Source of the DNA: Ascochyta rabiei | Taxonomy: Eukaryota > Ascomycota > Dothideomycetes > Pleosporales > Didymellaceae | DNA: 64,000 bases | Direction of reading: 5' to 3' | Assembly (NCBI RefSeq): GCF_004011695.2 | Contig: NC_082411.1 | Location: forward strand, 682,001 to 746,000 | Shown here: piece after piece, positions 54,849 to 64,000 of the stretch | How the letters are laid out: the number at the start of each line of letters is the position of its first letter | How positions within the stretch are numbered: position 1 is the stretch's first letter | The notes under the pieces: generated by a model | What the model saw: only the letters and a program-made list of their open reading frames with translations | Databases searched by the model: none | Told to the model about the DNA's origin: nothing | Position numbers and translations under genes: made by a program

Positions 54849-57841
54849 TGGCGCTTTTCGCTGTATGAGAGTCTATGAAACAAGAGTAGTGCTGATTGTG
54901 TAGCTGCGCCAGTTTAGTACATGGAGATCATCACCAGCGCCTGATGCTGCATGGAGACTGGAACCCACCTGGTTGCACCGTCGAATTTCAGGCCTTGGCC
55001 AGCGGGTCTGGAAAGTCACAGATGATGGCGGAGTTTGGGTACCGTAACAATCCACAAGTATGTGTCTCTTGCAAAATGTATGGCTCAGTAAAGTGGGATG
55101 TAGACAGGCTCTGGTCGCGATCCTGATCTGATGCGGGGCTGAAAGGGTACAGTGGGTTGATCTGACAAGGATCAAAGCTGAAGAAGGATGCTCGATAATG
55201 AAGCAGGAGGGTGTTGATAAGCACTTGGCTAGCTGGAATGGACTGCAAGCATTCGGCGATGGGGAACCCTTTGTAAATAGGATTAGGATCCGTCGGAGAC
55301 TACTCGAGCGAAAGCAGCAGGGGAGGGGGGATTGATCATTCAAGGCTTGACGGCACTTGACTGAAGATGATCCGGGTAAATCGAGCTTTTAGGAAGTGTG
55401 AGGGCTGGGGTTGGACCATGTATGGACTGACTTTACTCTTAGGGGAACATGATATCCTCAGGAGATCTAGAAGCAACCCGTTACACGACAAGAGACGTGA
55501 CTAACGTCGAGGGCTAGGAACCCTCACCCAAAGCCCCAAGGCACAAGGGTACGGTAGCTCGGGACGTGAAGGAGAGACGGAGCGGGAGCGGGCGAATCGA
55601 CGGTCTCTGGATCAGGTGCGCTGGGAAGTAGGGGGCCCTCTCTAGGAGGACCGTGAGCGGTGCGTGAACATGGAGGGCTGCTTGCAGGCGACCAGGGTCC
55701 TGGCAAAGAAACCGCCGACGAGAAGGGATAATCCGTGGCGTCGAGTAAGGCGGATGTGGGCACCACCATTGGCTTGAAGCACAACGGGAGCTCCAGGGAC
55801 ACAGACAGCGAAAGCGAGCAGGGATCAGTACGACAGGGTTACAGGGCTCGGCAACGCTTCTTTGCGGGGTCTCTTCTGTTGCTGCTGCTTTAGTCCGAGC
55901 GGTGGGCGAGCGAGATGGTGGTGAGTGAGGATGGACTGCGGACAGGTGCATTGCTAGCCGCGCATGTGCAACGTGCTCACTCCATGCTACTGTCGAGTAA
56001 CCAGCGCCTTCACAGCGCTCCACATGGGCGCTGGTGTGCGGCCGGTGTGCGGCTGGTGGCTTTGAAAGCGTGCTTTGGCAGCCGTCTCATAACGGCTGTG
56101 GTCCGCGAGATTGCGTCAGGAACGCGCTGCATCAGCCTTGTTCCTCGAGCCGCCGATTGCGCCTTGTGACGCATGAGATTCACTGGGTGGATGCCCTCGC
56201 GGCCAGCAAACAGCAGTAGACCAGATCGGTGCCACTCTGGCTACACACCTGCGCAATCAGTCGTAGCGGACATTGTGTAGTCACGAGTAGCTGGCCGTGG
56301 TCGAGCGCCTAGCACGCCGGCTGCAATGTGTAGCGCGTGCAGAGTGCAGTGAACGATCTGGCTGGAGGATCCAACGGCGAAAAGCGTCGGGCCGCACTGG
56401 GATCGTGTTTTCTCGAGGCCTGCTGCGGCATGGTGCCACGCCGGCCATCTGTCGGTGGCTCTGACAGCGGTCGCCATCGACGCAACGCACTCGCAGCAGG
56501 GTGCCCAGGGCGGACGCGAGCACAAGGGCTCAAGCATCCAGACGCCAGTCTGTTTTGCTGCGCGAGGCTGCCACAATGTCTCGAAGTCCCGTTGCAGGGG
56601 AGTTGAAGCACAGGAAGGTGGGCCGCCCAGTTTCTGCGGGGATCAGCAGCGCGCAGGCCGAACCAAGTCATGACCCGAGCCTGAATGAGCTGGCCAGCCC
56701 GGCGCAACAGGCTGGTGTGCAGTGCATCTGGCAGTGACAGCCGAATGCTGGGTGCGGTGTGTTCGTCGTGCTCATTGGGCTCTTCGTCGGCACCGGCGGC
56801 CTCACTGCCAGAGCGGGTGGTGGCCTGCATTGTACGCGGGAGCACACCCGTGACGTGACGCACACAGCTGGCGACCAGCGTTTGGGTCGTTTGGCATGTT
56901 TCGTAACGCAGAAGAAAACCAGCAACCACATGTTGGCTGGCGTACGCAATCTCCAGCATTCTGCGCCGAGACCGGCGGCGCGGTCCATTTTCAAAACACA
57001 CGCCAAGCTGTGCTCCTGTCATCTTACAACCCGCTTTCATCCGCCCGCCAGCATCCAAAGCGAAACCGCCGCGGACATTTTGGCGGGCCGTTGGTGGACA
57101 GCAGACTGCTGTGGCGGTCTGATTGACACATGGATAGCATGTTGATGTCGGCAGAAGATGCTCTCTCAAGACCGCTATCGTTCGGCTGTTTTCTCTGCCG
57201 CTGCATTGAAGACTATCGATAATGCCGTATGCTAACGCCTGGAAGCAGCGTGGAGCCGCGGCTCTGTCAAGTCAACACTTTGCAGACAGCGGTGTGCCGG
57301 GACAATGACAATGCCATCCGTCCACAATGGAGAACGTTGTGACAGGTGAGACAAGATCCCTTCATTTCGGGAAACCGCAGCATCGCCCACCTACGTGGAG
57401 CATCTGAACTCAAGCTTCGGCCAATGACTGCAACACGGCCCATACTCGCCTGCTGTCATCCTGGCTGGTAACGGCACTTGTTGTGTTCGCTGTACAGCTC
57501 ATTTCTGCAGTGCCGGGGATGACACAATGTCTAGCCTGTCGTCTTCTTCATCTCTGTAGCTGCAGACCATGGCGCTGTACTTCGTAGATACTGTGGCGCC
57601 GTCCTGCGGCTGCTTCACAGGCTTTTGACGATCCTGTCGATACTGCGCGATGGCTCGTAGACATGTACCATGACTGGCTGTGCCTTGTAAGACCCTCGTC
57701 TACACCATCTTCCCTGAGAGCCAGGCGCCACGCTTCTCCTCACAATGCACATCGTCAAAGAAGGTCGGAGTTCATGAAGATTGCACGTTCAGACTCCCTG
57801 GCAACACGTCAACCTCGTACGGGCAACAATGCCTCTGTCAG
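54849..57841. other. Intergenic, nothing secure
   Basis: 3 kb lie between the homeobox 5' end and the THOC1 3' end. The first 600 bp are probably homeobox promoter and 5' UTR. Longer frames at 55514-56023 (-) and 56309-57169 (-, 286 codons) lie in GC-rich DNA and have Arg/Cys/His-rich, domain-free translations. Confidence 0.5.
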
Positions 57842-60051
57842 CTACTTCATCTCTGTGTCTGCGGTCACTTGACTTCGTTGCTCGGCCCGCAGCTCCTCGA
57901 CGCTATGCTCTTCTTCTTCTTGCGGAGCGGTACCCCTGTCTTGCGCTGCCGTGGCTGCAGTGTCGTCGCCTGCAATCTCAGTTTGAGGAGGGACCGGCTG
58001 AAGAGCCTCCAGGCCTTTACCGTGGTCGATCTTGTCGAACGAGCTCAACTGTTTCTGAGAAGCAGTACGGAGACCCCTCCAGATGTAGCTGGACTTCTTC
58101 TCTTCTGCCTCACGTTTATCGGCATCTGTGTTAGCCATTTCTAAGTCCAAGTCGACCATCTTGACCTTCCTTGCATACGTCTCTGCGCTTGGTGCATTGA
58201 ATCTAACAGGTGTCAGCAGAGATTGGAATACCTGTATTCTTGGGGAAGACATACCGATCATGCTGCCTCAGCTGCGATAGTCCCTTCTCTGCTTCTGTGT
58301 TGTACAAGAAGTTCAGAGAGCTGGACACGCCCGTGGGCTCGTTTGGCCTTTTCTTCGAGATCGCACGCACCGCATCGGACTTGGATGATATGACCTCTGC
58401 TATATCGACTCGGTTCCGAGTGAACGGTTGGCAGTTTTCCATCTTCCATCTTACCCAGTTCTTGTCACGGGAGAGCACGGTGTCTACCATGCGGTAGTAG
58501 AATTTGCCATCCGGACCCTCCTGCAGGTAATTTGCAATGGCGTTCTTGATGCCCAATGCCCACTCGGTCTGTGCTTCAAAGTTAGACAAGGTGATGGAAA
58601 CTGGACATGACCGACGCAGTCGCCAGTGGCGAAACAAGATGAGCGGAAGAAAAAATGGCCGACACTTACGTCCTGCTCACGCATTGTGAAGTGGTACTGC
58701 ATCGCTTTCTGCGCATTCTGGTAGAGTGGCTTGCTCTTCGCCTTCTCGGTTAACGTCAAAAGAAAATCAACGAGTATCAAAGCCTGAACCAGGATGTGGC
58801 GCTGGAAAGCGAGGTCGCTTAACTGATAGTCGTCAGTCACAGCATATGATTAGAGGGGTGCTACATGCATACCTCGAGCTTGAACAAATCACGGCTTGTA
58901 AGGTACTTTGGGTTGAACGTGTTCGCAAACGCGTCATAGCTATCGTCCGATGAAGGCTTTGGCCCTTTCTTGCGTCCAATGTCCCCTGCTTGTATCACCT
59001 TCGGTACCTCCTTGAATTTCGCAAGCGTCGCCTCCAGACTGCTTCGGAACTCTTTGAAGTTATTCTCCTCGAATAAACGGGGAGGATTTGAGAACGAGTG
59101 CTGTAACGACCAAAAGACAGGATAGAGTGTGTCGATGTCCAGCGTCTTGGGCGGGATCTCGTTGCCCTTACGGAAACCCGAGGGTGTCGTTGGCGAATCT
59201 TCTGACTCCGCTGTTGTCTTGATCGTGGGCGTAGTTTCGTCATCATCGACTTGCATAGAGTCTTCTTCTGCACCTGATCCATTCAAAGGTTCTTCGAAGG
59301 TTGTCACATTCTCCACATGGAAGTTCCCGCGAAGATTGACTGAGCTCTTGTCACCGAGTGGGAAGCTCTGGAACATGAAGATGTAGACACGTCCACAAAA
59401 GACAGGGTCTTCTGCACGAGACAATCGACGGAGCAGCTCATTGCAAAGCCTCAGTATGACCAGAGATTTATTCTGCGAGCTGATCTAGCAAGCAATCAGC
59501 AGGATGACTTCAATTTTGAAGTGGACGTACTGCAATAATTGCCTCTCTCCGAGATTCGAGAAAACTGAAAACAGTCCGACATTGTGCCAATGACTGGCTA
59601 TCCAGTAGCTCTTCAATGAGCAGAAGTACCAATTGTGCTGAGCATATATCTGAACCTGTTAGATCCAATCCATGACGGCCTGTTTGAAATGAATGCATAC
59701 CTCTGTCACCACAGTACTGCAAGATATCGAGCAGGTTCCATACGGTTATGAAAGCTGGCTCGTCAATGCTTGTCAGTCCCTAATAAGATCAGCAGAAAAC
59801 TTTGGTATTTAAACGTAACTTACTATGTTTGCGTAGAAAATCCTCTTTGCCGCACTCTCAACTGCGGTTGAGAGTACATCTTTTTCGCCATTGATGTCGC
59901 TGAAAAGAGGTCCATTGTCAGGCACTAGCTCTGAAACCTGAAGAGAAGGCTCGATTGTAGTACTTGGCTTGACGGATCGCGCGCGTTTTAGCAATTCGTC
60001 CAGTCTTGCTGAGGTGCTGACTTGAGGTGCATCCGCAACTGGTACTGCCAT
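57842..60051 (-). CDS. THO complex subunit 1 (Hpr1/THOC1)
   Basis: The THO complex couples transcription to mRNA packaging and export and limits R-loops. Seven exons (60051-59824, 59779-59701, 59655-59531, 59484-58873, 58822-58670, 58568-58255, 58202-57842) give 623 aa; all introns are 45-101 nt and in phase. The conserved THOC1 core includes SQNKSLVILRLCNELLRRLSRAEDPVFCGRVYIFMFQSFPLGDKS and then the VNLRGNFH segment. Further blocks are LYPVFWSLQHSFSNPPRLF, FKLELSDLAFQRHILVQALILVDFLL and DTVLSRDKNWVRWKMENCQPF. An acidic insert (residues about 220-260) and a charged C-terminus are less conserved. It is nuclear. It diverges from CSM3. Confidence 0.92.
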
Positions 60052-60424
60052 CTTGTGCAAGTGATGTCGAAAGAGCAGTGATCAGAAGTCGAGACGTGGA
60101 AGCGTCCTGGTTTGTACGTGGACGACCGCAGTCTTCAGCTGATTTGCTTCTCACGATATTCTATCAGTCGTTGGCGATGCAAGTGTCACTTTTGCTTTGC
60201 GGCGTGAGTAGACATCCAACTTTAGTCGATGTGGATTGGATGTTCGAGACCCATGGCTGGTCGCAAGAATAAAGTGTCTTGGCGCCGCTAGCTGCTAGCG
60301 CGGCGCGTCTTCCAGCACGCGTCGCGTCAATTACGAAGGATCGTTAACGAATGTCACCGTGTAAGGACTCTGTGTCCTTTGTATCAGAGTTGAGGCGTTT
60401 TTCCATTTGTCGTGCTTGTCTAGT
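60052..60424. promoter_or_regulatory. Divergent THOC1/CSM3 promoter with ACGCGT (MCB-like) box
   Basis: 373 bp separate the two start codons. ACGCGT at 60317-60322 continues into CGCGTC, and GGCGCGTC precedes it at about 60301-60308. ACGCGT is the MluI cell-cycle box bound by MBF in yeasts. A near-palindrome (CGCCGCTAGC / GCTAGCGCGGCG) lies at about 60281-60306. The box is about 100 bp from the CSM3 ATG. Confidence 0.6.
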
Positions 60425-61259
60425 ATGAGCCTAACGCATCCACCACCCACCTCGGGCGACGAGCTAGACGATATCTTGAACGGGATAGCATCAGAAGGAG
60501 GCCATGTCCAGTCGCAGGCTGAGCTTTCTGACAGCAGAACTACCAACAACAACAGCAACACAGATGCAGGTCTCGGGATTGACGAGGAGATTGTGGTGAC
60601 CAAGAAGCGCATACCTATACCGAAACTTGACGAAGCAAGGCTGCGCTCAGAGCCAGGGATACCACGATTGCGAAAGATATCGAAAGAACGACTGCGATTC
60701 AAAGGCAAAGGACACGAAGTCAGGTTCTCCGTAACTCTTATTCTGACTAAGTTCTGACACTGCACAGTACGGAGACATCGCCCGCATGCTGAACATGTAT
60801 CAACTATGGCTCGACGATCTCTATCCTCGTGCTAAATTCGCAGACGCTTTGGCTATAATCGAGAAGGTCGGACACACGAAACGCATGCAAGTGGACCGAA
60901 AAGCTTGGATGGACGAAGGGAAGCCAGGCCGAGACACAGAGCAGGATGAAGACGACCTGGTTGCAACAGTCCCCGATGAAGCACCCGCGCGAGATCAGCA
61001 GGAGGCAATGGAAGACCTAGACGCGGGTGAGGATATAACACAAGTGCGATCTGGTTCGGCTATCCACCATCAGCCACAAGCTCAATCTGATCCTATTGTT
61101 GAAGGACCGGATGAAGACGAATTGGATGCTCTTTTAGCAGAGACTACTCAAGCTGATAATCCAGTTACGAGGCCGGTGCCATCACAATCAGAGCCCACAC
61201 AAGACGACATTTTTGCGGACGAGATGGAGGCCATGGAGGGTATGGATGACATGTGGTGA
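60425..61259 (+). CDS. CSM3: Replication fork protection protein Csm3/Swi3 (TIPIN)
   Basis: Csm3 partners Tof1/Timeless at replication forks and serves the S-phase checkpoint and cohesion. Exon 1 is 60425-60718, the intron 60719-60767 (GTCAGG donor, GCACAG acceptor, CTGAC branch) and exon 2 60768-61259, giving 261 aa. The Swi3 domain spans about residues 60-140: [59 protein letters not shown], then ADALAIIEKVGHTKRMQVDRKAW. The rest is acidic with a C-terminal DDIFADEMEAMEGMDDMW, close to the replication-protein A binding segment known in the family. It is nuclear. Confidence 0.93.
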
Positions 61260-61578
61260 TCGCATTTGCCATCAGTTTCTACGTGCGGAAACCATACCGT
61301 ATGTACTACAATGCTTGAACTTTAGATAGCGTGGCGTTTTAGGAACCGAGATACCAGTTGGTGTACTTCATAAATTACTGAGAATACTGGAACAAGTAAA
61401 TGCAGGTACAAATGGTGCATGACTGATGTTGATTGGAAGCTGCGATGCAACTCCCCCACTGTGGGGCTCTTTGGCTTGACAACGCTTTGACAAAAGTTGA
61501 CAACGTCATCACAGGTTTTCTACACCACGGCGCCACGAAGCCAGGGACACTCCCAACTCTGCTTCCCAACACGCAAAA
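61260..61578. other. CSM3-SKI2 spacer
   Basis: 319 bp between same-strand genes; no feature is recognised. Confidence 0.5.
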
Positions 61579-64000
61579 ATGGAGGCGCTTTCTGGAGAAC
61601 TGGAAAAGTTGCGCCTGGGCTATAATGCAGCAGATGACAATAAAAGCTGGATAGATTCCATCGCAGATGAACAACGACCGCCCAAACGACAGAGGAAAAC
61701 CAAAGAAGTCATCAAACAAGAACTGGAACATGACTTCTTAACCCCCTCGCGATCATTCAATACACAGTGGTTGAATCAGTTGCAGCAACGATGGGATACA
61801 CCGACTAATTACTATGGCTTGTTCCAGATCGCCCCAACTCAAACCCGCACAATCATCCGCTTCACTCGCGAGGGTCTCGAAGGTCGCGTCACGGGCTACA
61901 AGGAAGTTACGGTACCCGCGAACTCAGCTACTGCCAAAAACTCAACATCACTGTTGAGAAAGCCTGCCAACCGAGCCGAGTTCGTTCGTGGTGCAGCAGG
62001 CTTCTTCCCGTTTGCGCCAGGAGGTCTTGACGGCGTCGAGGCCATCGCCGCCATCGAGGATGAGGCAATCCTCCGACACGAAGGTGCCGCTGAGAAGAGG
62101 GCTGGAGGACTCGATCGAGTAATCAATTTCAGCGCCGAGGGTGGTCTCCTGGAAATTCCTCCAGGATTCACGCGTGGATTAGACTTCAAACAGAAGCCAG
62201 CTACGGATAGTAAGACTGCCAAAGAGGTGGAAGAAACGCTCGGCGAAGCAGCAGCTCCAGTCGAAGATGTCGAAGTAGACGATGATGAGGCTGCAGACGC
62301 AACTGAGACCAACGGAGTTGAAGCGCTAAATTTGGATGGTCAAACTCCCGGAGAAGAAGAGATTGATGCGCTGCTACCTGTAGAATTCCCTGCTCTGGCA
62401 CCTCACACTCAGCTTGCTATGGCCAACAGGAAAGGCGGACGAGAGTGGGCTCACATGGTTGACGTCAATCGAGACATCACAAACTTCAAAGAGCTTGTGC
62501 CAGAGATGGCACGCGAGTATCCTTTCGAACTGGATACTTTCCAGAAAGAAGCTGTCTATCACCTCGAGAACGGTGACTCGGTCTTTGTTGCAGCCCACAC
62601 ATCTGCTGGTAAGACGGTTGTCGCAGAGTACGCTATCTCACTTGCCGCAAAACATATGACTAAGGCCATATACACGTCACCCATTAAAGCCTTGAGTAAC
62701 CAGAAGTTCCGTGATTTCCGCCAGACCTTCGACGATGTCGGCATCCTCACTGGGGACGTTCAAATCCGACCTGAGGCTAGCTGCCTTATCATGACTACAG
62801 AGATTCTCCGAAGTATGTTGTACCGTGGAGCTGATCTGATCAGAGATGTCGAATTCGTCATCTTCGATGAGGTCCACTACGTCAATGACCTCGAACGAGG
62901 TGTAGTCTGGGAAGAGGTCATCATCATGCTTCCCGAGCATGTCACACTCATTCTTCTTTCAGCCACCGTACCCAACACTTACGAATTTGCTTCATGGGTT
63001 GGACGAACGAAGAAGAAGGATATATACGTTATCTCAACACCTAAGCGTCCTATTCCCCTTGAGCATTACCTTTGGGCAGGCAAGGGAATGCACAAGATTG
63101 TCTCAGCGGACAAAAAGTTCATCGACAACGGTTGGAAAGACGCCAACGATGCACTCTCTGGGAAGGACAAGGTTAAGGCACCGCCAGTTGTTAAGGATTC
63201 ACCAGCAGGAAGAGGAGGTGGAGGCCGTGGAGGCCCGCCTGCAAGGGGTGGACAGAACCAGCGCGGACGAGGCCAGCTAAATGGTGCACGTGGTGGTGCT
63301 GGTGGTCGTGGTGCAGGCCCACCAGCTGCCAGGGGTCGGGGCAACATTGCTAGAACGGGCCGCGGTGGAGGCCGTACAACGGCCGCTCAAGATCGAAACA
63401 TCTGGGTCCACCTCATCCAGCATCTGCGCCAGAAAGAGCTACTCCCAGCTTGTATCTTCGTGTTCTCAAAGAAGCGATGTGAGGAGAACGCTGACGCGCT
63501 TTCCAATATCGACTATTGCACAGCTGCAGAGAAGAGTGCTATTCATATGACCATCGAAAAGTCCCTGGCCAGGCTAAGTCCCGAAGATCGGGACTTGCCG
63601 CAGATCAAGAAACTGAGGGAACTGCTCAGCCGAGGCATCGCCGTTCATCACGGTGGTATGTTGCCTATCGTCAAAGAGGTCGTAGAGATCTTGTTCGCAA
63701 AGACTCTTGTAAAAGTGCTTTTTGCTACCGAAACCTTTGCTATGGGCCTCAATCTACCAACAAGGACTGTGGTCTTCTCAGGATTTCGTAAGCACGATGG
63801 TCGTGAATTCCGCGACCTTCTTCCCGGCGAATATACACAAATGGCTGGTCGTGCTGGCCGAAGAGGTCTCGACACTGTCGGCACAGTCATCATCTGCGCA
63901 CCAGGAGCTGATGAAGCACCGCCGGCAGCTAGGCTTAGGCAAATGATGTTGGGTGAGCCAACGAAGCTGCGATCGCAGTTCAGGCTCACATACAACATGA
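61579..64000 (+). CDS. SKI2: Ski2-type DExH RNA helicase, 3' end outside the window
   Basis: Ski2 is the helicase of the cytosolic Ski complex that feeds mRNA to the exosome for 3'-5' decay. The frame is uninterrupted for 807 codons from [15 protein letters not shown] and continues past the edge. Motifs in order are AHTSAGKT (Walker A, near residue 337), [19 protein letters not shown] (near 429), [29 protein letters not shown] and [12 protein letters not shown] (near 754). Residues about 541-597 are RG-rich ([15 protein letters not shown]), inside the region between the two RecA cores. The LLPVEFPAL segment in the N-terminal part fits Ski2 more than the nuclear paralogue Mtr4. The C-terminal DSHCT domain lies outside. 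Confidence 0.93.
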   Translation, partial: MEALSGELEKLRLGYNAADDNKSWIDSIADEQRPPKRQRKTKEVIKQELEHDFLTPSRSFNTQWLNQLQQRWDTPTNYYGLFQIAPTQTRTIIRFTREGLEGRVTGYKEVTVPANSATAKNSTSLLRKPANRAEFVRGAAGFFPFAPGGLDGVEAIAAIEDEAILRHEGAAEKRAGGLDRVINFSAEGGLLEIPPGFTRGLDFKQKPATDSKTAKEVEETLGEAAAPVEDVEVDDDEAADATETNGVEALNLDGQTPGEEEIDALLPVEFPALAPHTQLAMANRKGGREWAHMVDVNRDITNFKELVPEMAREYPFELDTFQKEAVYHLENGDSVFVAAHTSAGKTVVAEYAISLAAKHMTKAIYTSPIKALSNQKFRDFRQTFDDVGILTGDVQIRPEASCLIMTTEILRSMLYRGADLIRDVEFVIFDEVHYVNDLERGVVWEEVIIMLPEHVTLILLSATVPNTYEFASWVGRTKKKDIYVISTPKRPIPLEHYLWAGKGMHKIVSADKKFIDNGWKDANDALSGKDKVKAPPVVKDSPAGRGGGGRGGPPARGGQNQRGRGQLNGARGGAGGRGAGPPAARGRGNIARTGRGGGRTTAAQDRNIWVHLIQHLRQKELLPACIFVFSKKRCEENADALSNIDYCTAAEKSAIHMTIEKSLARLSPEDRDLPQIKKLRELLSRGIAVHHGGMLPIVKEVVEILFAKTLVKVLFATETFAMGLNLPTRTVVFSGFRKHDGREFRDLLPGEYTQMAGRAGRRGLDTVGTVIICAPGADEAPPAARLRQMMLGEPTKLRSQFRLTYNM

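Noticed and set aside
56309..57169. 286-codon ORF on the minus strand
   Set aside because: It lies in GC-rich DNA with few stops in several frames; its composition is Arg/Cys/His-rich with no recognisable motif.
1..64000. CRISPR array, prokaryotic operons or phage elements
   Set aside because: Tandem arrays here lack the unique-spacer structure of CRISPR, and genes have spliceosomal introns, so the DNA is eukaryotic.

Overview
The window looks like nuclear DNA of a filamentous ascomycete (Pezizomycotina, probably a dothideomycete; the class is an inference). Genes are split by short introns of about 48-135 nt with GT..AG ends and CTGAC/CTAAC-like branch points. Many proteins belong to fungal families: amadoriase, UNC93-like MFS, fungal rhodopsin-fold membrane protein, DUF3112 7TM protein, CorA-like proteins, Mgm101, Pmp3 and Csm3. 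All exon models below were joined by hand from splice signals and reading phase. No RNA data were available.

Layout. 0-11 kb: a partial TMEM135-like gene, a fructosyl-amino-acid oxidase divergent from an UNC93-like transporter, a small secreted protein, a rhodopsin-fold membrane protein with a 10-nt micro-exon, and a CorA-like protein. 11-27 kb: MGM101, an HVA22/TB2/DP1 protein, a second CorA-like fragment, several conserved membrane or low-complexity proteins, a DUF3112 receptor-like protein, a Pmp3-domain protein, a Dap1-like haem protein and a small basic protein. 27-32 kb: a ferric reductase, mitochondrial enoyl-CoA hydratase and RER1. 32.8-37.2 kb: three neighbouring metabolic genes (DUF3445, intradiol dioxygenase, metallo-beta-lactamase fold). 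37.6-44 kb: a small LEA-like protein and the large eIF4G gene.

44-53 kb is gene-poor. Between 44.4 and 48.4 kb lies a dense series of unrelated tandem arrays. Some carry CpA-to-TpA differences between copies, which is the signature of repeat-induced point mutation (RIP). An imperfect inverted repeat near 49.3 kb shows the same substitution type. 53-64 kb returns to housekeeping genes: a homeobox factor, the THO subunit Hpr1/THOC1, the fork-protection protein Csm3 (with an ACGCGT box upstream) and a 3'-truncated SKI2 RNA helicase.

I see no clear new defence or biosynthetic system. The signals most worth following are the repeat island with RIP-like marks, two stopless introns of length 3n (eIF4G and homeobox), a possible in-frame alternative acceptor in RER1, the micro-exon, and the three-gene metabolic group at 32.8-37.2 kb. 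I see no convincing tRNA, rRNA, CRISPR or intact transposon.
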